A DNA stretch of 64,000 nt, taken from NCBI GenBank assembly GCA_018661705.1, contig JABJHR010000017.1, positions 1-64,000 of the forward strand, given 5' to 3'. The stretch comes from Candidatus Woesearchaeota archaeon (GTDB lineage: Archaea; Nanobdellota; Nanobdellia; Woesearchaeales; DSVV01). Of this stretch, positions 24,353 to 31,845 are shown piece by piece (within the stretch, counting starts at the first letter, position 1; each line of letters begins with the position of its first letter). A model generated the notes under the pieces. That model did no database searches, had not been told where the DNA came from, and saw nothing but the letters and a program-made list of their open reading frames with translations. A program made the position numbers and the translations under genes.

Positions 24353-26956
24353 TCAGTCAGTAACTGAATTAATTATTCTTTGAACATTAATCTTTCCGCC
24401 TTCTGTTTTGGAAACATCTAAATTATCTTCACCATAATTAAATTGGATAAGATTACCAGTTGCATCTCTAACAGATTTGTCGTACTCTACTCTTACGTCT
24501 TGCATTGCATTAGCTAATCTTCTATAAAGATAACCAGATTTTGGTGTTCTCAATGCAGTATCCATTAATGAGTCCCTACCAGTCATCGCCCCAAAGAAAA
24601 ACTCACTTGGTGATAATCCTCCCTTGAAACTATTTCTAATAAATCCTCTTGAACCTGGACTTAAATCGCCCTTCTTAAAATAAGATAGTGTTCTGTTAAA
24701 GTAACCACCCTCAATTCTTTTACCTCTCAAAGCTTGCTGTCCAACACAACCAGCCATCTGAGCTAAGTTAAGTGGGTTACCTCTTGCACCAGAATTGGCC
24801 ATTATCATTGTTGCTGTTTCTTTATTAATGTCTCTTGCAACAAGAAGACCAGTTTTATTTCTTGCATCATTTAATCTTTCAAGAATCTTTAATTCTAATG
24901 TTTCTTCAACACTTCTTCCAGGGAAAGCTTCAAGTTTTCCTTCATTAAAACTATTAATTAATGCATCAACATCTTTGTAAGCATCTGATAACATCTTATT
25001 AATTTCATCTTTAGATTTTTGTGGCAGATCTGTATCATGTAAACCACAACTAAAACCTAATCTTAACAAAGTCTCAATTCCAAGCCTGAAAATCTTACCC
25101 AATATTTCGATTGTTCTATGTTCTCCATATAGTTTTACAAGATTTCTAAGCATTAAACCTGAACCTTCTCCTAAATTAGCTTTGTCCATGATTCCTGAAA
25201 TTAATTTTCCATTTTTAATGTGAACAACAGTATCATTTTTTTTGTCTTCATCTGCATTTCCAGTATAACCTTTTGATCTACCTTCAAAATTAAAATCTTT
25301 TGGTAACAATACACTAAAGATTTCTTTTCCTGTGATAACATCTTTGCTTGGCAAAGTAGAAAAATCAGTTTCTCTTGCTGCTAATAATAATTCAACTGCT
25401 TTATCACGTGGTAATTTTAATTCATTTGTTAATAAATAACAACCTGAAATTGCGTCCTGAATACATCCAATAATACTTAAACCGTATCTTGGAGAAATTA
25501 ATTGTGTTTTAACCTGCATTAAAACTTCTGCTTCAGCTCTTGCTTCTTCTGTTTGAGGAATATGTAAGTTCATCTCATCCCCGTCGAAATCAGCGTTATA
25601 AGGAGCACAAACAGCTGGATTTAATCTAAAAGTTTTATTTGGTAAGACTCTAACACGATGACACATCATACTCATTCTGTGAAGAGAAGGTTGTCTGTTA
25701 AAAATTGCAATGTCACCATCCATTAAATGACGCTCAACACAATAACCTGGTTGAATTTCTTCAATTACTTGCTCTTTGGTTTCATCTGTAATTTTTTTCT
25801 TTTTACCATCAGGTCTTACAAGATAGTTTGAACCAGGATACTTTTTAGGGCCCCTTTCAACAAACTTTTTCAAATATTCCATATTCCATTCAGTTACTTT
25901 TTCTGGAAATGTTAATTTCATTGCAACTTCAGTAGGAACTCCAATCTCATCAAGATCCAACATTGGGTCTGGACTAATAACTGTTCTTGCTGAAAAATTT
26001 GTTCTTTTACCAGCTAAGTTATGTCTGATTCTTCCTTCCTTACTTTTAATTCTTGCTGCAATTGTTTTAAGTGGTTGACCACTTCTATGACGAGCAGGAG
26101 GTAATTGAGCAACTGCGTTATCAAAAAATGTTGTAACGTGATACTGCAATAAGTCCCACAAATCTTCAATAATTATTTCTGGCGCACCAGCGTTAATATT
26201 TTCAAATAATCTTTGGTTAATTCTAACAATATCACCAAGCTTGTGCGTTAAATCGTCTTCACTTCTTTCTCCACTTTCTAATGTGATACTTGGTCTCATT
26301 GTTACTGGTGGAATTGGTAAAATAGTTAGAACAGTCCATTCAGGTCTGAAAGCAACTGGATTAATACCAAACAAAGTACAATCTTCATCAGGAACTTTTT
26401 CTAATCTTGATCTGATTTCAATTGGTGTTAATCTTTTTTCGTTTTCATAAACTGTTGTTGGTTTTTCAAGAGTAAACTTTTGTTGTCTTGATTTACACCA
26501 AGGACATTTGTTTGCTGTTTTTAGAGCAGTAATAATTGATTTAATTTTTGCTCTTCTTGCACTTATTCCGCCTTCTTTCTCAGCGTCATCTAATACCTTT
26601 GCATAACCATCAATTTTATTTTTTGGAATTAAAACTCTTCCACACTCTCTACAAGTAGACTTTAGTAAAGCTAAAGCAAGAGTAATAAAATTATAATGAA
26701 TAATTGGTCTTGCTAATTCAATATAACCAAAATGTCCAGGACATTCTTTAAGTTTTGATCCGCATGTTTTACATGTTAATCCTGGATCAATAACACCTAA
26801 TCTAATATCCATTAGGCCACCATCTACTGGATAACCTTCTTTGTCGTATAGCTCTGGAGTTACAACTTTAGCAGAAGCCATTTTCTTAATGAGTTTTGGA
26901 CTCAATACACCAAAAACAATTGATTTTACTTGTTTATGAACAGTTGGTTCAGTCAT
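24353..26956 (-). CDS. rpoA1: RNA polymerase subunit A'
   Basis: Large N-terminal part of the catalytic subunit. Seen: N-terminal zinc sites (CKTCGSKLKECPGHFGYIEL, then CRECG and CPWCKS), clamp and rudder segments, LAGKRTNFSARTVISPDP, the active-site NADFDGDEMNLH around residue 456 whose three Asp hold catalytic magnesium, and the funnel/bridge start GARGNPLNLAQM. 867 aa is typical. It follows rpoB1 by 12 bases and precedes rpoA2 by 16. Confidence 0.98.
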   Translation of the reverse strand: MTEPTVHKQVKSIVFGVLSPKLIKKMASAKVVTPELYDKEGYPVDGGLMDIRLGVIDPGLTCKTCGSKLKECPGHFGYIELARPIIHYNFITLALALLKSTCRECGRVLIPKNKIDGYAKVLDDAEKEGGISARRAKIKSIITALKTANKCPWCKSRQQKFTLEKPTTVYENEKRLTPIEIRSRLEKVPDEDCTLFGINPVAFRPEWTVLTILPIPPVTMRPSITLESGERSEDDLTHKLGDIVRINQRLFENINAGAPEIIIEDLWDLLQYHVTTFFDNAVAQLPPARHRSGQPLKTIAARIKSKEGRIRHNLAGKRTNFSARTVISPDPMLDLDEIGVPTEVAMKLTFPEKVTEWNMEYLKKFVERGPKKYPGSNYLVRPDGKKKKITDETKEQVIEEIQPGYCVERHLMDGDIAIFNRQPSLHRMSMMCHRVRVLPNKTFRLNPAVCAPYNADFDGDEMNLHIPQTEEARAEAEVLMQVKTQLISPRYGLSIIGCIQDAISGCYLLTNELKLPRDKAVELLLAARETDFSTLPSKDVITGKEIFSVLLPKDFNFEGRSKGYTGNADEDKKNDTVVHIKNGKLISGIMDKANLGEGSGLMLRNLVKLYGEHRTIEILGKIFRLGIETLLRLGFSCGLHDTDLPQKSKDEINKMLSDAYKDVDALINSFNEGKLEAFPGRSVEETLELKILERLNDARNKTGLLVARDINKETATMIMANSGARGNPLNLAQMAGCVGQQALRGKRIEGGYFNRTLSYFKKGDLSPGSRGFIRNSFKGGLSPSEFFFGAMTGRDSLMDTALRTPKSGYLYRRLANAMQDVRVEYDKSVRDATGNLIQFNYGEDNLDVSKTEGGKINVQRIINSVTD

Positions 26957-26968
26957 TTTATTTACACC

Positions 26969-28780
26969 CTAGTATTTGCTTTTTAATTCTAATTTTGGAT
27001 ATATGCATAAGCTCTTGAACTCATCCAAGATTAGCTTAAATGCATAAGCAAGTTCAATATTTGTAATCTCAGTATCATCCCCACAGATTGGACAAAAATG
27101 TCTGTTTTTGAATTCATCCTTTACTGCGATAATACCACATGTTTCACAGACAGGAACAATTGTTCTGTCTGAATCAAACCTTTCTTTTAATAATAAACTT
27201 GCACCGTGTGCAACAAAGGTATCTTTCTCCATCTCTCCTAATCTAAGACCACCTTCTTTTGCTCGACCTTCTGTTGGTTGTCTTGTCAACAACTGAATAG
27301 GTCCTCGCGCACGAGAGTGAAGTTTGTTAGCAACCATGTGTTTCAATTTCATGTAATACATGTTACCAATGTAAATTCTAGCATTAAATTTTTCACCAGT
27401 CATTCCATTGTACATTGCTTCCGTTCCATTCTCCCTAAATCCTAATGATAATAATTCTTTTCTGATATCTTCTTCTTTTTCTGCATCAAAAGTTGTACCA
27501 TCAATATGTCTTCCACCCAATGCACCCATTTTTCCTGAAACTAACTCAAGTAAGTGAGCAATAGTCATTCTTGACGGAATACCGTGTGGTGAGAAAATCA
27601 AATCAGGAACAATTCCAGATGCGGAAAATGGCATGTCTGTATGATTAACAATAATTCCTACAACACCTTTTTGACCATGACGTGATGTGAACTTATCACC
27701 AACCTCAGGTATTCTTGGATCTCTGATTCTAACTTGAACAAGTTTGTTTCCTTCTTCATTTTCTGTTATTAAAACAAAATCAATAACTCCTTTTTCTCCA
27801 TGCTTTAATGTAACAGAAGATTCTCTTCTTAAATTAGAAGCAAGATTGTATTCATCCATGCTACTTAAAAATCTTGGAGGAGAAGATTTACCAATAATTA
27901 CATCTCCTTCTGCAACTGCTGCACCAGGATAAATAATTCCATCTTCTTCTAAAAATCTATAATCTTTTTCAGTTTTATATCCTTTAACTTCTTTATCAGG
28001 AACACCAACTGTATCAATTAAACCACCTGAATATCTTAGTTCTTCTGCTACACTTGGTCTATAATAAGTACTTCTTCCAAGGCCTCTTTCAATTGAACCC
28101 TTATTCAAAACTGTTGCGTCCTCCATGTTATATCCTTTATAACTCATTACTGCAACAATTAAATTTTGTCCGGAAGGATGTCTATCATATTCTGCAATAT
28201 CATGCATAATTGTTCTAACAAGAGGAACTTGTGGAGATTGTAATAAATTAACATCCATATCCATCCTAATTAAATAATTGGCAATGTATAATCCCAAAGC
28301 TTGTTTTTGGTTTTTACTTCCTGCATTTAATCTTGTAGATTGGTTATGATCACCAAAAGGAACTAATGAAGAACAAACACCCATCTGAACTAATGGTGAA
28401 ATATCCATATGTGTATGTTCAGGTGTTAACTCATCTTCTGTAAATGCAACATAAGCACTTTCTTCTTCTAATGCATCTAAATATTCAATAATACCTTGCT
28501 TAACAAGATCTCCCCATGTTAATTCCTTTTTCTCAAGTTGCATAACATGTTTTTCTGTTAACAAAGGTTTTCCATCTTTTACAATAATTAAAGGCCTTCT
28601 TAATCTGCCTCTTCCAGCTTCAACAAAAATTTCTCCCCTTTCTTCATTGTATAAAACATTAAGATTATTTGTTAAGACATTTTTTCTTCTTTCTGTTACA
28701 ACATGATCTACAAATTCCTGAGGATTTTCAACATCCCCCACATATTTCCCATTTAAGTATACTTCTGTCATGAGTTCCAC
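26969..28780 (-). CDS. rpoB1: RNA polymerase subunit B' (C-terminal half of B)
   Basis: Motifs of the C-terminal half of subunit B: GYNMEDATVLNKGSIERGL, GDKFTSRHGQKGVVG, the hybrid-binding TEGRAKEGGLRLGEMEKD and the C-terminal zinc site CETCG...CPICG (about residues 562-583). The start MELMTEVYLNGKYVG directly follows the B'' stop. A split B gene is found in methanogens, halobacteria and several DPANN, while other archaea keep one gene. Confidence 0.97.
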   Translation of the reverse strand: MELMTEVYLNGKYVGDVENPQEFVDHVVTERRKNVLTNNLNVLYNEERGEIFVEAGRGRLRRPLIIVKDGKPLLTEKHVMQLEKKELTWGDLVKQGIIEYLDALEEESAYVAFTEDELTPEHTHMDISPLVQMGVCSSLVPFGDHNQSTRLNAGSKNQKQALGLYIANYLIRMDMDVNLLQSPQVPLVRTIMHDIAEYDRHPSGQNLIVAVMSYKGYNMEDATVLNKGSIERGLGRSTYYRPSVAEELRYSGGLIDTVGVPDKEVKGYKTEKDYRFLEEDGIIYPGAAVAEGDVIIGKSSPPRFLSSMDEYNLASNLRRESSVTLKHGEKGVIDFVLITENEEGNKLVQVRIRDPRIPEVGDKFTSRHGQKGVVGIIVNHTDMPFSASGIVPDLIFSPHGIPSRMTIAHLLELVSGKMGALGGRHIDGTTFDAEKEEDIRKELLSLGFRENGTEAMYNGMTGEKFNARIYIGNMYYMKLKHMVANKLHSRARGPIQLLTRQPTEGRAKEGGLRLGEMEKDTFVAHGASLLLKERFDSDRTIVPVCETCGIIAVKDEFKNRHFCPICGDDTEITNIELAYAFKLILDEFKSLCIYPKLELKSKY

Positions 28781-30268
28781 CTAGTTAATTGTTTTTAATC
28801 CTAAATTCTTCAATGACCCAACAATTTTCTCTTCGTTAGTATCAACACTTAATTCTGCCATTAAGGCAAGATTTTTTCTTAAACCAATATTTGTTCCTTC
28901 TGGAGTTTCTATTGGACATAATCTTCCAAAATGAGTACAATGTAATTCTCTTGCTTGGAAGTTTTCCTGAGTTGTAGATAAAGGAGATACAACTCTTTGC
29001 AAATGACTTAAACATTCCAAATAATTTATTCTTTGGATACGTTGGCTAATACCTTTTCTTCCGCCAACCCAATTACCTGTAGCCATAGAACTGTAAATTC
29101 TTGAAGTAAGTAATTTATCCCTGATAACAACTTTAATTGAAGGGAATTTACCTCTCTTAACAATTCGTTGGAAATTGTAAAGTAAATCTCCGATTAAAAC
29201 TTTAAGGTTAACTCTGAAAAGATCTGCAAGAAGATCTCCACTCATTTTTACTCTTTTGTTAAGATAATGATCTTTATCATCTGTGTGGCCTTCTTCTCTG
29301 CTAACTGCATTAAATCTCTTCAAATATTTACATAGATTGTAAGCTTTGAAAATTCTATCTTCTTTTTTTGTTCCTAAATGTGGAAGAAGATATTTGTCAA
29401 TTATTTCTTTCATTCTTTCTACTCTGATTTCTTTAGATTGTGTAATTCCAATTCTTTTTGCAACCCAATCAAGAGCTTCTTCTTCTGTTTTAATATCAAC
29501 ATACTCAAGCAAGTTTACAAAAATCTCATCACTAGGTTTATGCGCTGTAACAAATTTCATAATTTCTTCGTCTTTAATTAAACCTAAAGCTTTCATAACA
29601 ACAACAATTGGCATTCTTTTTACTCTTGTAAAACTTAAGTAAAAAATACCATCTTTCATTTTTTCAACTGTATGTGGAATCTTGAAAGAACCAAATTCTG
29701 AGAAAATTTTTCCAATGTACGCACTTGGACCAACTGATGCTTTCTCAACTAAAAATTTATTTGCGCCAAGATCTTCAACATCAATTAATACTCTTTCTGT
29801 TCCATTAATAATAAAATAACCACCTGCATCATCTGGGTCTTCTCCCCTTTTGATTAAATCTTCTCTGTTAAGATTAAAAAGATGACACTTTTTAGATTTC
29901 AACATAATTGGTAAACTTCCAACTTGTGTCGTAAAAGATTCTCTTTGAATCCCGTTAATATGTGCACTAACTTCAATATAAACAGGTGCAGCATAACTAA
30001 TTTTTCTAAGTCTTGCTTCAATTGGAAAAATTGGTCTTTTTGAACCATCTGCTTCTGTAATTTCTGGTTTAGTTACCCAAATTTTATCTAATCTTATTTT
30101 AAAGTCATCAATATTATGTGGAATAATTGTTGGTTCAATTATTCTATTTTCTTCAATAATCTTTTGTAATTCGTTGTCAATAAAAAAATCAAAAGATGCA
30201 ATATCTGAAGCAACAAAATTATGTTCTTCAAAATATTTTTTAATTAGAACTGTTGAAGCTTTATGCAT
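28781..30268 (-). CDS. rpoB2: RNA polymerase subunit B'' (N-terminal half of B)
   Basis: N-terminal half of subunit B with protrusion, lobe and fork regions: IFPIEARLRKISYAAPVYIEV, GGYFIINGTERVLI, NKRVKMSGDLLADLFRVNL, and at the end the fork FGRLCPIETPEGTNIGLRKNLAL. The break from B' falls after this fork, as in other split B genes. Its start overlaps rpoH by 8 bases. Confidence 0.97.
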   Translation of the reverse strand: MHKASTVLIKKYFEEHNFVASDIASFDFFIDNELQKIIEENRIIEPTIIPHNIDDFKIRLDKIWVTKPEITEADGSKRPIFPIEARLRKISYAAPVYIEVSAHINGIQRESFTTQVGSLPIMLKSKKCHLFNLNREDLIKRGEDPDDAGGYFIINGTERVLIDVEDLGANKFLVEKASVGPSAYIGKIFSEFGSFKIPHTVEKMKDGIFYLSFTRVKRMPIVVVMKALGLIKDEEIMKFVTAHKPSDEIFVNLLEYVDIKTEEEALDWVAKRIGITQSKEIRVERMKEIIDKYLLPHLGTKKEDRIFKAYNLCKYLKRFNAVSREEGHTDDKDHYLNKRVKMSGDLLADLFRVNLKVLIGDLLYNFQRIVKRGKFPSIKVVIRDKLLTSRIYSSMATGNWVGGRKGISQRIQRINYLECLSHLQRVVSPLSTTQENFQARELHCTHFGRLCPIETPEGTNIGLRKNLALMAELSVDTNEEKIVGSLKNLGLKTIN

Positions 30269-30506
30269 TTATTACACCTCTATAATAGACTGTTTCACCA
30301 GCAGTAGGACTTTTTCTTACAATCTTAACAACATCCCCTGCTTTTGTTTTTAGATGTTTGATTGCTGGATCATTAGAATAGATTTTAGGTAATTCCCTTA
30401 ATGTTATACTATATGTTTTGAATAACTGATTTTTTTCTCGATCAGAAATAATAATGTGCTTAGGCACGAAAATGTGTTTTGTTACATCAAATTTTGTTGT
30501 TGCCAT
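30261..30506 (-). CDS. rpoH: RNA polymerase subunit H
   Basis: Archaeal counterpart of the C-terminal domain of eukaryotic Rpb5. Motifs: FVPKHIIISDREKNQLFKTYSI (HxxL-type start), LPKIYSNDPAIKHLKTKAGDVVKIVRKSPTAGETVYYR with the conserved LP.I...DP.......GD..KI.R.S.TAG. 81 aa is the usual length. First gene of the polymerase operon; two strong hairpins lie just upstream. Confidence 0.97.
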   Translation of the reverse strand: MATTKFDVTKHIFVPKHIIISDREKNQLFKTYSITLRELPKIYSNDPAIKHLKTKAGDVVKIVRKSPTAGETVYYRGVINA

Positions 30507-30543
30507 TTTTGGAGTCCCCCTGCATATGGTTTGTGAGTATCAT

Positions 30544-30685
30544 AAAAATTGGTCACAATGCCATTATACCACACTGAAATGTGAGATATGCGTAACAGTT
30601 GTGACTAATTTTTAGGATCCAGTGAAAGCACAATGCAGCGTAACACCACATTCAGAACCCGAAGGATCTGGTTTTGTGCTTTCAC
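30544..30685. other. Two long hairpins upstream of rpoH (possible leader or small RNA)
   Basis: Hairpin one: arms at 30544-30558 and 30599-30613 (AAAAATTGGTCACAA against TTGTGACTAATTTTT) pair with one mismatch. Hairpin two: arms GTGAAAGCACAA (30622-30633) and TTGTGCTTTCAC (30674-30685) pair perfectly over 12; inside, on the minus strand, CAGATCC-TTCG-GGTTCTG forms a further stem with a UUCG loop. GTTACGC occurs in both. It lies between tRNA-Lys and rpoH, so it may be a polymerase-operon leader or a separate RNA. No known family recognised. Confidence 0.45.
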
Positions 30686-30739
30686 CCGGATAAAAATACT
30701 AATAATGCCGAATAAATCGGCATTTATTAGTGATTTGGA

Positions 30740-30839
30740 TGGGCCGTACGAGATTCGAACTCGCGACCACTCGATTAAAAGTCGAGTGCTCTTTCCTGTG
30801 AATCATATAATAATTCATACCAGGCTGAGCTAACGGCCC
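30740..30839 (-). tRNA. tRNA-Lys(UUU) with a 26-nt intron in the D-loop
   Basis: Acceptor arms GGGCCGT/ACGGCCC with discriminator A at 30740; anticodon stem ACTCGAC...TCGAGT-type with loop CTTTTAA, so anticodon UUU (30777-30779); T-loop TTCGAAT. The D-loop is interrupted at 30793-30818. The insert forms a textbook bulge-helix-bulge: outer GCTC/GAGC, central CCTG/CAGG (4 bp), 3-base bulges GTA and AAA, inner TGAAT/ATTCA. Cutting after the second base of each bulge restores the normal D-arm GCTCAGCCTGGTAGAGC. Mature length is 74. No CCA encoded. Confidence 0.93.
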
Positions 30840-30870
30840 ATTTGTTCATGTTTTTGCCCTTATTAAAGGA

Positions 30871-31025
30871 CGCCCTGGTCGGGATTCGAACCCGAGTCGA
30901 AGCCTCGACAGGGCTTCATGATAGTTTACGCCGCCTTTTTAGCCATAATAACCAAATAAGCGTTTTCGCAGTAAAATGAATACCCTACGGGCATTATTAA
31001 CTGTGCCGAGCTACACTACCAGGGC
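30871..31025 (-). tRNA. tRNA-Asp(GUC) with an ~80-nt D-loop insertion
   Basis: Acceptor GCCCTGG/CCAGGGC, discriminator G (30871); anticodon stem AAGCC/GGCTT with loop CTGTCGA gives anticodon GUC (30907-30909); T-stem TCGGG/CCCGA with TTCGAAT. After D-loop GCTCGGC an insert of about 80 bases (near 30925-31004) separates it from CTATCATG, the usual continuation of archaeal tRNA-Asp. The insert can fold into small hairpins (AATGCCC-GTA-GGGTATT and GCGAAAACGC). I could not find a canonical bulge-helix-bulge, so its ends are approximate. Confidence 0.85.
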
Positions 31026-31207
31026 ATATCTGGAAACAAGCCTGCATTCCCACCACATAGCTAAAGCTAAACTTTTTAAAATCATTTCAGCTATAAGAAG
31101 GGCACATAAGCATGTATATCATCAATCATCCTCATTTTCCATCATTTATAAACGTTTCGGAATTCATTATATATTATAGTAGATATAAATTAAGAAAAGT
31201 AAATATT

Positions 31208-31837
31208 TTACTTAGAATTCTCATAAACTCCAAAAAATTCACCTTGAAGATTGAATTTTTGAACTAATTTCAAAGATTGAGGGTGAAATTCATAGCTATG
31301 GACAATTAATTTCCCATTTAACTCATTTTGGAATTTTTCTTCTAAATCCCTATGAAATGGCCTATCAGGAGAGATATATACATAATCATAACCCCTAACA
31401 TTATGACCTAGAAAATCATCTCGAATAAATTTGGTTTTCCAAAAGTGATCAAGACCAATATGATTCTTCATATGTAAACTAACTTTGTGCAACCAATTAT
31501 CAAATTCAACCCCCACTGCCTTTTTCATACCAAACAAAGAAGCCATTAAAACAACTCTGCCATCACCACTCCCTAAATCACAAAAACTTTTACAACAAGG
31601 ATATTTTTTAGAGTTATATCTACCAGAGATGGGATTTAAATTTTTTTGATGCTCAAACAAAGTTTGAAAAACAGTAAATAATTCTCTGGTTGGAGTAACC
31701 CCCCAGTAACCTTTTTGAGTCGTAGAAGCAGGAAGCCTTCCATTTTTTAACAAGAATTCTTCAAAGTTTTTATAGGTTTGATTAATTGATTTAAAATTAT
31801 GATTATGTTTGTTTCCTACACCACCACTTTTTTTCAT
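31208..31837 (-). CDS. SAM-dependent methyltransferase-like protein
   Basis: Class I methyltransferase fold: motif I FCDLGSGDGRVVLMASLFG at about residue 95 with acidic end of strand two (AVGVEFD), then a DYVYISPD motif IV-like stretch and strands LIVHSYEF. This resembles the DOT1/PrmA-like and archaeal histone/protein methyltransferases, but the substrate is unknown. I chose the ATG at 31837 (MKKSGGVGNK) because the longer frame would run back into the neighbour; it starts 8 bases after that gene's stop. Confidence 0.7.
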   Translation of the reverse strand: MKKSGGVGNKHNHNFKSINQTYKNFEEFLLKNGRLPASTTQKGYWGVTPTRELFTVFQTLFEHQKNLNPISGRYNSKKYPCCKSFCDLGSGDGRVVLMASLFGMKKAVGVEFDNWLHKVSLHMKNHIGLDHFWKTKFIRDDFLGHNVRGYDYVYISPDRPFHRDLEEKFQNELNGKLIVHSYEFHPQSLKLVQKFNLQGEFFGVYENSK

Positions 31838-31845
31838 TTTTAATA

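Noticed and set aside
30925-31004. Mini-ORF ATGGCTAAAAAGGCGGCGTAA inside the tRNA-Asp insert
   Set aside because: Six codons (MAKKAA) without ribosome site; likely chance in a folded intron.
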